Assembly (NCBI GenBank): GCA_002311635.1
Contig: DBZJ01000203.1
Coordinates: forward strand, 1-38,259
Origin: Syntrophaceae bacterium UBA1163
GTDB lineage: Bacteria; Desulfobacterota; BSN033; UBA1163
Direction: 5' to 3'
DNA: 38,259 nucleotides
The notes beneath the pieces are model-generated. The model had not been told where the DNA came from, searched no databases, and saw only the letters and a program-made list of their open reading frames with translations. Positions 1 through 7,531 of the stretch are shown piece by piece (position 1 is the stretch's first letter; every line of letters begins with the position of its first letter). The position numbers and the translations under genes were made by a program.

Positions 1-236
1 TCTAAATCCAGCCTCGTATCCTCTAAATATACCTCGCCCTGCGCGTTGATGCTGATCACAATGTCTCGCGATGGCTCCTCCGATTTCGTCGCCTTGGGCA
101 ATTGCACCTTCAAACTGGATTGATAGATAAACGGCGTCGCAATCATGAAGATAATAAGCAGTACCAAGACCACATCCGTAAACGGGGTGATGTTGATCTC
201 CGCCATCAATCTGGATCTTCTGCTCTCCCTCTTCAT
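1..236 (-). CDS. exbD: ExbD/TolR biopolymer transport protein, truncated by window edge
   Basis: Inner-membrane partner of ExbB in the proton-driven complex that energises TonB. Only the first 78 codons are in the window. The N-terminus has the family signature: a basic stretch, then AEINITPFTDVVLVLLIIF, which is the single transmembrane helix with the proton-carrying Asp (TDVVLVLL), followed by the start of the periplasmic domain (DIVISINAQGEVYLED). The ATG at 236 overlaps the exbB stop in an ATGA arrangement (233-236), so the two are probably translationally coupled. A tonB gene might follow beyond the left edge, but it is not visible. The family call is secure. Which TonB-type system it serves is inferred from the nearby receptor. 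Confidence 0.93.
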   Translation of the reverse strand, partial: MKRESRRSRLMAEINITPFTDVVLVLLIIFMIATPFIYQSSLKVQLPKATKSEEPSRDIVISINAQGEVYLEDTRLDL

Positions 237-865
237 GCCGGTGATCCCCTGCCGATCAGGTCAATGACCTCCGAAGCACAGAGTTCCATATCATGGATAA
301 AACGCTCCACCCGCTTCATAAAGTAGTTGAAGGCGATCACCGCAGGAACAGCCACGAATAGCCCCATGGCCGTACAGACCAGGGCCTCGGCCACACCCCC
401 AATCACAATGCTCATCCCTCCCGCTCCGGCTGCCGCAATGTCATGAAAGGCCCGGATGATCCCCAACACGGTCCCAAAGAGCCCGATATAGACCGCCGTG
501 TTGCCAATGGTCCCCACAATGCTCGTAAAGCGCTCCAGTTTCGTGGTCTCGACCGTGATCTCCCGCTCCATGGCACTCGATATTTCTTTCTCATGGTGAT
601 CATGGAGGACGAGTCCGGAATAGATGACGTTCGAGAAGGGGGCACGCGTGTGCGTGCAGACTTCCATTGCCTTTTCAATACTCCCGCTCTTTAATGCCTT
701 CTTGATTCGAGCCATGAATTCCGATCGTTTGGTTCTGGAGCGTCTTCGGTAATAGAGGAGCCTTTCCAGAAGGATGGTGATGGACAGGAAAGAGCAGAAA
801 AGCAGGATATACATCGTAAAACCACCGATCTGAATGATCTCCAAGATTGTTTTCCCAGCAAACAT
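233..865 (-). CDS. exbB: ExbB/TolQ/MotA-family proton channel protein
   Basis: 210-aa inner-membrane protein of the MotA/TolQ/ExbB family, the proton channel subunit that works with ExbD to power TonB-dependent uptake. There is an N-terminal transmembrane helix (TMYILLFCSFLSITILLE), a cytoplasmic loop, and two C-terminal helices with the conserved signature GTVLGIIRAF...GVAEALVCTAMGLFVAVPAVIAFN. I chose the ATG at 865 (MFAGKTILEI) over an upstream in-frame codon at 916 because AAAGGAGAA lies about six bases before it. It is followed directly by exbD and preceded, after 158 bases, by the amino acid permease gene. All genes from 1 to 6.3 kb run the same way, so one long TonB-system operon is plausible. 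ExbB and TolQ cannot be separated by motif; the receptor nearby favours ExbB. Confidence 0.92.
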   Translation of the reverse strand: MFAGKTILEIIQIGGFTMYILLFCSFLSITILLERLLYYRRRSRTKRSEFMARIKKALKSGSIEKAMEVCTHTRAPFSNVIYSGLVLHDHHEKEISSAMEREITVETTKLERFTSIVGTIGNTAVYIGLFGTVLGIIRAFHDIAAAGAGGMSIVIGGVAEALVCTAMGLFVAVPAVIAFNYFMKRVERFIHDMELCASEVIDLIGRGSPA

Positions 866-1023
866 CTCAGTTCTCCTTTGAGGATAAGGCAAGCCTATAT
901 GAAAAAAGTGTACCATTTATTGCTGCGGCGTGCAAAGCAAAGTATCATTCGCAAGCGATTTTATAATTCGATGGGGCTCCACTACGATTTTAAGACCCGG
1001 TGTGGCAACCGAGTATGCATACC

Positions 1024-2361
1024 CTAAACCGTTCTGCAATCCATCCTGTTTTCTTCTCGTAATCTTTTTGTATTAAGCCAGATAAAAAAAGGCAATCCGG
1101 ACAGAGCAATGAGGAGACCTGCGATGGAAGTCAAAGGCTTGGCATAGGCTATTTGAGCGGCAATCCAAATATAAAAACAAATGAATAGAAGAGGGACGAC
1201 AGGATAGGCTCCGGTGCGGTACGGTCTCGGCAGGCCCGGTTTTCGCAGACGCAATATGAAATGGGCCACGCCTGCGGCAATAGAGGAGAGGAGCATCACA
1301 AACACCACATAACTTAGCAGCTGGCCAAACGTTCCTAATGAAACCAGGATGCAGGCTAAAATCATTTGACTCAAAATGGAAAAATGGGGAGTGCCGTACT
1401 TGGGGTGAAGCTTTTTCAGGGGGGACCAGAAGATCTTGTCTTCAGCCATCGCATAATAGATGCGTGTTCCTCCAAGGATGGTCGCATTGATGCTGCCGCT
1501 GATAGCCAGGATGATTGACAAGGAAACGACCTGAGCCATCCTGGGGTTGAAAAGGGTTCCTGCCGTAATTTGTGCCACATTGACAGTACCTTTCAGTTGT
1601 GAAAGCGGAAGGGCATAGAGATAGACAAGATTGATAGCCGTGTAAAAAAGCGTAACGATGATTGTCCCCAATAACAGGGAAAAGGGAAGATTCCTCTCAG
1701 GTTTTTTGACTTCGGCCCCGATGTAGGCAGAAGCAAACCAACCGCTATAAGTAAAAAGCACCGCAATCATCGCGGGTCCAAAAAGTTTGGGAAAAGGCAA
1801 AGAGGCTGAAGAGGCCGCCGTAAAGTGCTGCCAGTTGCCGTTTCCGGATGTTAATCCGCCTAAGATTAATGCAAGAATGATGAGCAGGTTTCCCAGGGTG
1901 AAAATATCCTGTACCGTCCCGCTCAAGCGTACCCCTCGGTAGTTTATAAAAGAGAGGAGAAAGATGACCGCTACCGCCAAGAACTTTTCTGAAAGAGCGT
2001 AATGAAGAGGAAGAAAACCTTTTATATAGGCCACCATCGCAATGGAAAGCACGGCGATGGAGCCTGGCGTGATCACCCAAAAGCTAACCCAGCCCAGGAG
2101 AAAACCCGCCCATGGCCCATACGCCTCTTTTAAGAATTGGTAATCTCCGCCCGAGCGGGGAAACATTCCGGCCATCTCGGCATAGGTTAAGGCTCCGCAT
2201 AGTGTAAGAAGTCCACCGATGACCCAGATGGCGACAAAAAGCAAGGGTTGGGGCAGTTCACCGGCCAGAAAGCCGCTTGTGGTGAAGATGCCTGCCCCGA
2301 CGACATTACCGATCACAAGCAATGTGGCATCGAAAAGGTTGAGCCTTCGCTTCAGCTGCAT
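1024..2361 (-). CDS. APC-family amino acid permease
   Basis: 445-aa polytopic inner-membrane transporter of the amino acid-polyamine-organocation (APC) superfamily. The helix 1 signature VIGNVVGAGIFTTSGF is present (the glycine-rich unwound substrate site), as are the GDYQFLKEAYGPWAGFLLGW segment typical of L-type transporters and about twelve hydrophobic segments to the C-terminus. The ATG at 2361 is preferred; a TTG two codons upstream (2367) is possible. Neither has a strong Shine-Dalgarno site, and the start lies only nine bases after the stop of the upstream gene, suggesting translation by re-initiation. It is the only inner-membrane carrier in the TonB cluster, so it might take the imported ligand or a product of it across the inner membrane. 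That is inference from position alone. Confidence 0.88.
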   Translation of the reverse strand: MQLKRRLNLFDATLLVIGNVVGAGIFTTSGFLAGELPQPLLFVAIWVIGGLLTLCGALTYAEMAGMFPRSGGDYQFLKEAYGPWAGFLLGWVSFWVITPGSIAVLSIAMVAYIKGFLPLHYALSEKFLAVAVIFLLSFINYRGVRLSGTVQDIFTLGNLLIILALILGGLTSGNGNWQHFTAASSASLPFPKLFGPAMIAVLFTYSGWFASAYIGAEVKKPERNLPFSLLLGTIIVTLFYTAINLVYLYALPLSQLKGTVNVAQITAGTLFNPRMAQVVSLSIILAISGSINATILGGTRIYYAMAEDKIFWSPLKKLHPKYGTPHFSILSQMILACILVSLGTFGQLLSYVVFVMLLSSIAAGVAHFILRLRKPGLPRPYRTGAYPVVPLLFICFYIWIAAQIAYAKPLTSIAGLLIALSGLPFFIWLNTKRLREENRMDCRTV

Positions 2362-2370
2362 GCTCAAGCT

Positions 2371-4128
2371 CTACTTCAGGCACGGGCCGATATAAATCAT
2401 TCCCAAATGCTTCTCTTGTTCCTTTTCCGCCACCTCAGCGACGTCTGCAACCGTGGTTTTGACGACATGGTTACTGTCGGAATAACCTGCCCTGTAAACA
2501 AGAGAGACGGGTGTTGTGCTTGAGAAGTATTTCTGGAAAAGGGGTTTGAGATTTTTTAACTCCTTCAAACCGATGAAAATAACGAGCGTGTCTCCATTGT
2601 CGGCCACTGCCTTGAGCATGGCTTCGTTGGTCTTTAGACCTTGGGGGACCGTGATGATGATTGAACCATTGCAGCCAAGATGTTTTCCAACCATTGCATT
2701 GGCGGCATTGAAGGCGCTGATGCCGGGGATGTAATGGGCCTCTTTGGATAGGTCGCCGAGCCAATGCATCCAGCTTGGATAGAGGGTGGGGTCCCCGTAT
2801 TCTAAAAAGGCAACGGATTTCCCTGCCTTGAGGGCATCTCGTATCATCTGACTATTCTTCGCCCGTTGCGCCTCCAATAATTTTTTGCCTTCCTCGGAAG
2901 ATAAATCGGGATGATCCTTTTTAAACAAGTGCTCCGTGTTCATCAGGGGGTCAAACAGGACAGGCTTATTTCCCATATACTTGGCGAACCGCTTTTGTAT
3001 ATCCTCGGAGCAGACGAAGACATCCGCCTTTCCCATATAAGAGATCGCCTCTAACGTGAGTAGACTGGTATCCGCACACCCCGTGCCGATGATGTAGAAA
3101 TTGGCCTTGGGCTTTAAGGCCATCACTTCGATTTTCCCCACGGCTTTTACTGTCCCATCAGCAGAGAGATTATCGGGTAAGATCAGTTTAAATTTCCCGT
3201 CCTTCTTCACGGGCTGATTTGCGATTTGATCGGCGATTATGATGCTCTTTCCTTTTGAGGATAAGAACACTTCACCGTAGGAGAGGAGGGAACGGTAGCC
3301 ATCGGGTGCGGAGATGACGATGACTTGGTTTAAATCGGGGGTTACGCCCGCCTTCTTCAGAAGTTCCGAAAGAAGGACCCCGCCATAAGACTCCAGGCCG
3401 TGATAACCCGCTCCGTCTCCCACCATTTTTGCCGGAGCCTGAGTACGAGGATACGAGGCGAGGTCGGAGATATTCAGGGTTTGTTTCACCTCGCCTGTTA
3501 CTGTGAAGCCGGGGGAAAAGAGGTTTTGGGTTCTCTTGAAAACCATTTTAAGGTGAAGGTCGAGGACTTCGATATTTGTCACGTCTTCGAGGCAGCGGTC
3601 TGTATAAAAATCATTGGCGAGGACCAGTTTGGGAAGGCCTACGCGGCGCGAAAGAATATCCAGCCTGGACTGATAAACCTCTGGCGCATGACAAATTTTG
3701 CAATCGGCGTGCGGCATAATCGGAGCGCTCGAAAAGGCTAAAACCACTTCTCCTGGGTTACTGAAGAACACTTCACCCCATGAGAGCACGGTCTGCTTTC
3801 CATCCTTATTCCTCACCACGATGGCAAGGTCATTCAGTTTCGAAAAGCCTGTCTCCTCCTTCTCGACATAAGCAAGTTCCAGCAGTGCTTTTAAAGGAAC
3901 CCCTCGGAAATAGAATACGCCATTATAGCGATGATCCGTGGTCACCTCATTCAACCGGACCGTAACGGCCTCAAGCTTCTGGAGATCCTGTAGGGTCAGA
4001 TTCAATGGCTGCCGGACCGCACCCGTGATGCTGACTGCCGGTAAGGTTGCTGTCCATCCGCTCACCGTGAGAAAACATAAAAAAGAAATAATAAGTGAAA
4101 AAAGTGACAACGCTAACCTTTTTTTCAT
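2371..4128 (-). CDS. Exported fusion: tandem molybdopterin-oxidoreductase-like domains, CxxCH haem motif, CbiF-like tetrapyrrole methylase
   Basis: 585 aa. Residues 1-27 form a clear signal peptide (MKKRLALSLFSLIISFLCFL, then a small-residue cleavage site). Residues about 30-195 and 205-338 are two related segments of sulfite-oxidase-like fold (each with xVxGxVxxxLxLxxLxxL and LSWGEVFFS/LLSYGEVFLS). Between them CKICH (143-147) is a CxxCH c-type haem motif. Residues 343-580 resemble precorrin-4/cobalt-factor-4 methyltransferases (CbiF/CobM): GTGCADTSLLTLEA at the SAM-loop position, LEYGDPTLYP, YIPGISAFNAA and SLVYRAGYSDSN. The SAM loop normally reads GxGPGDPxLLT, so the P-G pair is changed to C-A. 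A methylase in the periplasm would lack SAM, so it may bind a tetrapyrrole rather than methylate it (inference). RBS AAAAGGAGGGG precedes the ATG. The gene sits 50 bases after the TonB receptor. Confidence 0.8.
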   Translation of the reverse strand: MKKRLALSLFSLIISFLCFLTVSGWTATLPAVSITGAVRQPLNLTLQDLQKLEAVTVRLNEVTTDHRYNGVFYFRGVPLKALLELAYVEKEETGFSKLNDLAIVVRNKDGKQTVLSWGEVFFSNPGEVVLAFSSAPIMPHADCKICHAPEVYQSRLDILSRRVGLPKLVLANDFYTDRCLEDVTNIEVLDLHLKMVFKRTQNLFSPGFTVTGEVKQTLNISDLASYPRTQAPAKMVGDGAGYHGLESYGGVLLSELLKKAGVTPDLNQVIVISAPDGYRSLLSYGEVFLSSKGKSIIIADQIANQPVKKDGKFKLILPDNLSADGTVKAVGKIEVMALKPKANFYIIGTGCADTSLLTLEAISYMGKADVFVCSEDIQKRFAKYMGNKPVLFDPLMNTEHLFKKDHPDLSSEEGKKLLEAQRAKNSQMIRDALKAGKSVAFLEYGDPTLYPSWMHWLGDLSKEAHYIPGISAFNAANAMVGKHLGCNGSIIITVPQGLKTNEAMLKAVADNGDTLVIFIGLKELKNLKPLFQKYFSSTTPVSLVYRAGYSDSNHVVKTTVADVAEVAEKEQEKHLGMIYIGPCLK

Positions 4129-4178
4129 TTGCCCCTCCTTTTACGATTGCATGGCCCTTCAGAGAAAGGCCTTAACCG

Positions 4179-6299
4179 CTAATACCTCGCGGAAATTCCG
4201 CCATAGACAAATCGACCCGGACCGGGAAAGCCATATTCTGACTGATAGTTCTTGTCGAAAAGGTTGTTGACCGCCACATAGGCTTCAAAATGCTTAAGGA
4301 AAGTTGTCGAGAGCCTCGCATTCACAGTAAAGTAGCCGTGGGTCATTTGTGTCGCCTGGGTTGGAAATTGGGGGGTTGGAACCTGGCTGAAAACCCTGGC
4401 CAAGTAGAGGCCTTCGAGATCAAGATGCGTAGCGCTGTTGATGTAAGGAATCGTGATGTAAGGAATCGTATAGTGGATCCCTACGTCAAATTTATGTTCA
4501 GGGATATTGGTGACATCGCTGGTTACCGCACCTATACTTCTATCTCGGGCGTCATTAAACATGTAACCGGCGTTGAGGACCAGGTCTTTCATCGGGGAAA
4601 TTTCTGCATTTACCTCAAACCCTATCAACTGGATTTTGGCATAATTTTGGAACTGGGCCAAAGGATTTTGAATAGGATTTGCACTATTACTGATGAAGTC
4701 CGAAATGTCATGATAGAACCCCGCAAGTTCTACCTTTGCGTATTTGGATAAGGATTGGGAGATCCCAAGGGTATAGTTGATTGTTTTTTCAGCTTTTAGG
4801 TCTGGATTTCCGCCTTTTGATGTATAGAGATCGTTCAGCGTCGGGAAGCGCACTTTGCGGGCAATCGAGCCAAAAAGTCTCGTGGTGTCAGTAAGGTTGT
4901 AGTTGGCGCCAATCATTGGATCCCAGTTGTCCATTTCGGGTCGCTTTCCTGCTTTGACTAGCGCGGTGCCCGCCTTGTTTTCTACCTTGTCTTCTGTGAC
5001 ATTAAACCAATCATAGCCCAGTCCTAGGACGACGGATAAATTTTTTATTAAGTTAAATTCATTTTCCAGACCAACGGACCCCGTATAGGAAAATGACGGT
5101 GCAAAGGGCAAGAAATCCTGAGCCCGCTCCTTGTGGGAATCGCCTCTGAAATTAAAAGCCAGCCTAACGATATCCCACTCCAAAGGCTGGACGTCTGCCA
5201 TAAGTGACCCACCCAAGTTATAGTCTTCGAATCTGCTATAGGCAATTTCGTGGTTATAGTACGGATCTGAAAAGGATTCGTAGTCATCGACGTGATTGTG
5301 ATAGAACAACTTTCCCTTGAAGGTCAATTGGTCGATGACTTTTTGCTGCCCGCTCAGATCGATGCCCCAATCGTCGTACCTGGGGATCTTGTCAAAGATG
5401 GATGAAAAGGCAGAGGCAGGCGGGCTGAGGAACGTTGTTCCACCATTTATCGAAGGAGGATCCCCTTTATCTCTAGTGATATAATGGAAATTCAGATAAT
5501 ATTCTGAGCCCGGATTTGGATCGATGCCCACTTTGGCCCAGAAGGCGTTAGTATTGTAATCGGAGTTAACACGAGGGCCCGTGTCTTGCAAGACGGTGTT
5601 GGTTGTAGTTTTTGGACCCCTTGTCATAACTTGCGCGATTTGTGGGACGAAAGCATTAGACAAACTCCATGCGTCTGCTTGTTGATGGGTGTAACTTAAC
5701 CAGTAGCTGAAGATACCGACCTTCATACCGTGCGAAACCGATTCCCTGTTGTAATTGTAGGGCCCATACTCGAAGGTTCCGTCAATAGAAGGTTTTTCAG
5801 TGGCTTTCTTCGTGATGATGTTGATAACCCCCACAAAAGCATTCGGTCCGTAGAGGACAGAGGCGGCCCCCTTGGTGACCTCGATTTTTGCGATGTTTTC
5901 GACCGGAATCTCATTCAAATCAAGGTATCCGTATTTGCTCTCATAATAAGGGACGCCATCAATGAGGACCAAGATATGGGCTTGGTCCAGCCCATGAATT
6001 TGAACCAGGGGCTGGTTCTTGCGTCCAGTTGAAACTCGAATCCCCGGGACATACGCCAGGGCCTCGGCAACGGTAGTACTATTCGTGGCCTTGAAGTCTT
6101 CAGGGGTTAGCTCATTGGTGATAGCCATCTCCTGAACCGCTGGCGGTTTCGCAGAGGTTACAAAGATTTCCCCAAGATCAAATACTTGGTAGTCTTTCTG
6201 CTGGCTTTGACTTTTAGTAGCTTCTTCTGCCCAAGCAGGGCCTAAACAAACGAAAATAATAAGACACGTACCGACAAAAAACCATCCCCTCTTTTTCAT
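4179..6299 (-). CDS. TonB-dependent outer-membrane receptor
   Basis: 706 aa outer-membrane gated porin. Signal peptide MKKRGWFFVGTCLIIFVCL...AWA. Plug domain about residues 50-165, with the classic blocks AEALAYVPGIRVSTG, HILVLIDGVPYYESKYG, LNEIPVENIAKIEVTKGAASVLYGPNAFVGVINIITKK. A 22-strand barrel with alternating aromatic strands fills the rest and ends in a terminal aromatic (FVYGGISARY), as needed for BAM recognition. The ATG at 6299 is chosen because GGAGGAGGGATT precedes it; an upstream in-frame start at 6455 would overlap the promoter. The barrel looks like the vitamin B12/colicin/siderophore group (NNLFDKNY near the C-terminus). The substrate cannot be read from sequence; the following tetrapyrrole-type gene makes a corrinoid or porphyrin plausible. 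Confidence 0.94.
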   Translation of the reverse strand: MKKRGWFFVGTCLIIFVCLGPAWAEEATKSQSQQKDYQVFDLGEIFVTSAKPPAVQEMAITNELTPEDFKATNSTTVAEALAYVPGIRVSTGRKNQPLVQIHGLDQAHILVLIDGVPYYESKYGYLDLNEIPVENIAKIEVTKGAASVLYGPNAFVGVINIITKKATEKPSIDGTFEYGPYNYNRESVSHGMKVGIFSYWLSYTHQQADAWSLSNAFVPQIAQVMTRGPKTTTNTVLQDTGPRVNSDYNTNAFWAKVGIDPNPGSEYYLNFHYITRDKGDPPSINGGTTFLSPPASAFSSIFDKIPRYDDWGIDLSGQQKVIDQLTFKGKLFYHNHVDDYESFSDPYYNHEIAYSRFEDYNLGGSLMADVQPLEWDIVRLAFNFRGDSHKERAQDFLPFAPSFSYTGSVGLENEFNLIKNLSVVLGLGYDWFNVTEDKVENKAGTALVKAGKRPEMDNWDPMIGANYNLTDTTRLFGSIARKVRFPTLNDLYTSKGGNPDLKAEKTINYTLGISQSLSKYAKVELAGFYHDISDFISNSANPIQNPLAQFQNYAKIQLIGFEVNAEISPMKDLVLNAGYMFNDARDRSIGAVTSDVTNIPEHKFDVGIHYTIPYITIPYINSATHLDLEGLYLARVFSQVPTPQFPTQATQMTHGYFTVNARLSTTFLKHFEAYVAVNNLFDKNYQSEYGFPGPGRFVYGGISARY

Positions 6300-6300
6300 G

Positions 6301-6420
6301 AATCCCTCCTCCTTCCCATTGTGGCATTGTTGCTCCCACACCCTTAGCTCGCCGGATGCCGAGCCGCTAAGGATATTGACTTTTTTTGGCATGGCAGTCA
6401 GCGAATCTTCCCCCAATCCG
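6301..6420 (-). promoter_or_regulatory. Structured 5' leader of the receptor operon
   Basis: The untranslated leader contains a hairpin with a perfect 7-bp outer stem (CCTTAGC/GCTAAGG, 6342-6372) and an inner CGG/CCG stem closed by a three-base loop. A weaker GTGG/CCAC pairing lies close to the Shine-Dalgarno site. I compared it by eye with the cobalamin, Moco, TPP, SAM and GEMM consensus elements and found no match. It may be a regulatory leader of unknown ligand or simply a stabilising hairpin. Confidence 0.4.
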
Positions 6421-6426
6421 GCAGAC

Positions 6427-6455
6427 ATTATAATTGAGGGCAGGTATATTGTCAA
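6427..6455 (-). promoter_or_regulatory. Consensus sigma70 promoter for the TonB receptor operon
   Basis: On the minus strand TTGACA (6455-6450) and TATAAT (6432-6427) are separated by exactly 17 bases, a perfect match to both consensus hexamers. Transcription should start near 6420, leaving a 5' leader of about 120 bases before the receptor ATG. Such a strong core promoter implies control by a repressor or through the leader. Confidence 0.8.
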
Positions 6456-6846
6456 GAAAAAACTTTCTGATTAATACGAATTGTTACTTATTACTCCTTA
6501 TTGCTACGAAGCCCATTGAACGGCTGCGATTTGTCCGTCAAACAGGGATGCCCGCCTCACCGTACGTTCATTCTAATGAACAGTTCCTGCCTTCGAACGC
6601 GTTCTTGATAATTTATTGTTGGCAAAGGATGGATCTCAGCGGGCAGATGTTCAGTATTCTGAACAAAATAGTCTTTTTTCCCTCTGTTTGATTGCTCAAA
6701 CCCTAGGGGCCTTTCACCATCTCTGGGACAGGCGATTCGATTCCTCGTAGAAATCCAGAAATCGGGGGTATTCGTCCAGAAACGCAAATAGAAAACGGAC
6801 GCCGGACTTTGCTCATTGCGTTTTGTACGCGGCTTCCCGAAATCTC
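6456..6846. promoter_or_regulatory. Gene-free divergent region with two GTTCA-N6-TGAAC palindromes
   Basis: About 390 bases between the divergent receptor and molbindin promoters without a credible gene. Two dyads share one layout, GTTCA-N6-TGAAC: GTTCATTCTAATGAAC at 6566-6581 and GTTCAGTATTCTGAAC at 6649-6664. Their centres lie 83 bases apart, about eight helical turns. GAACGCGTTC (6595-6604) lies between them and has the same GAAC/GTTC half-sites. This is what a looped or cooperative operator pair would look like. The regulator is unknown; short frames in the region carry no family signature. Confidence 0.45.
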
Positions 6847-6875
6847 TTGACAGGAGTACGTCCTGTTACTACTAT
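6847..6875 (+). promoter_or_regulatory. Promoter with internal dyad upstream of the molbindin gene
   Basis: TTGACA (6847-6852), 17-base spacer, TACTAT (6870-6875). The spacer begins with the dyad CAGGAGTACGTCCTG (6851-6865; arms CAGGA/TCCTG), which overlaps the -35 element and would be a natural repressor site. It differs from the ModE consensus as I know it. Confidence 0.6.
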
Positions 6876-6907
6876 TTAAATTAAATACTATAAAAGGAGG
6901 CAAAATT

Positions 6908-7117
6908 ATGAAGATAAGTGCTCGTAATGTCCTTAAAGGCAAGGTAAAGAACGTCAAACATGGGTCAGTTAATTCAGAAGTTACCATTGCACTTCCCGGA
7001 GGCGTTCAGATTGTCTCTATTATTACTAAAAAATCAGCACAAGCTCTACGCCTTTCTAAGAGTAAACAAGTGTATGCGGTAATCAAAGCCACTAATGTGA
7101 TGATTGCCACAGACTGA
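6908..7117 (+). CDS. mop: Molbindin (Mop/TOBE domain oxyanion-binding protein)
   Basis: 69 aa, the usual length of single-Mop-domain molbindins, which assemble as hexamers and store or buffer molybdate or tungstate in the cytoplasm. It starts MKISARNVLKGKVKNVKHGSVNSEV, the characteristic N-terminal strand pair of the family (SARNxLKGKVxxVxxGxVNxEV), and ends with the ALRLSKSKQVYAVIKATNVMI block. AAAAGGAGG sits eight bases before the ATG. It has its own promoter. Its position beside a tungstate ABC transporter and 12 kb from a tungsten-type oxidoreductase suggests tungstate as a physiological ligand; molybdate is equally possible from the sequence. Confidence 0.93.
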   Translation: MKISARNVLKGKVKNVKHGSVNSEVTIALPGGVQIVSIITKKSAQALRLSKSKQVYAVIKATNVMIATD

Positions 7118-7478
7118 GAAGATAATCGGAAAAGAGGAACCCATATTCAAACAGCTAGAAAGCGAAGGCAGAAATGCCATTTTTGTGGTATTTTGGGATC
7201 CATCGGAACAGCTAGGTCGTTCATCAAATTTAAATCATCAACGGATTGGAAGCAGGCAATAGCACCCGAGCCCTCCATGGCGAGGGCGCCAGAGCGATTA
7301 ATTTCAAAGAATAAGTTTGCTTCTCCACAAGTCGATTTTATCCAAGCAATCTGACTTCCGTCTCGAATCGAAAACACGTTCCGTTCCTCTGGGCAAAGGA
7401 CCTCTCAAAGAGGGGAATTTGACGCCGATTAATAAGGATTTTCGAGTAATAAAAAGGAATTGTTTGTAAACCTATTCA
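7118..7478. other. Gene-free stretch with a possible decayed frame
   Basis: About 360 bases between mop and the regulator. The minus strand has one open frame of about 85 codons (roughly 7147-7410) that reads plausibly (LCPEERNVFSIRDG, ALAMEGSGAIACFQSVDD) but has no ATG, no ribosome-binding site and no recognised family. It may be a gene remnant. I do not call it a gene. Confidence 0.25.
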
Positions 7479-7507
7479 TTGACAAGTATTTCCATCTCCT
7501 TTAATAT
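7479..7507 (+). promoter_or_regulatory. Promoter of the HTH/PBP regulator gene
   Basis: TTGACA (7479-7484), 17 bases, TAATAT (7502-7507), ending 24 bases before the ATG. AGGAGG lies at 7520-7525. The surrounding sequence is strongly AT-rich. Confidence 0.6.
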
Positions 7508-7531
7508 TTTATTATTTATTAGGAGGAAGCC

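Noticed and set aside
6301..6420. Cobalamin riboswitch upstream of the TonB receptor
   Set aside because: The B12-box and the GCCACTG core are not present in order; only a generic hairpin is seen.
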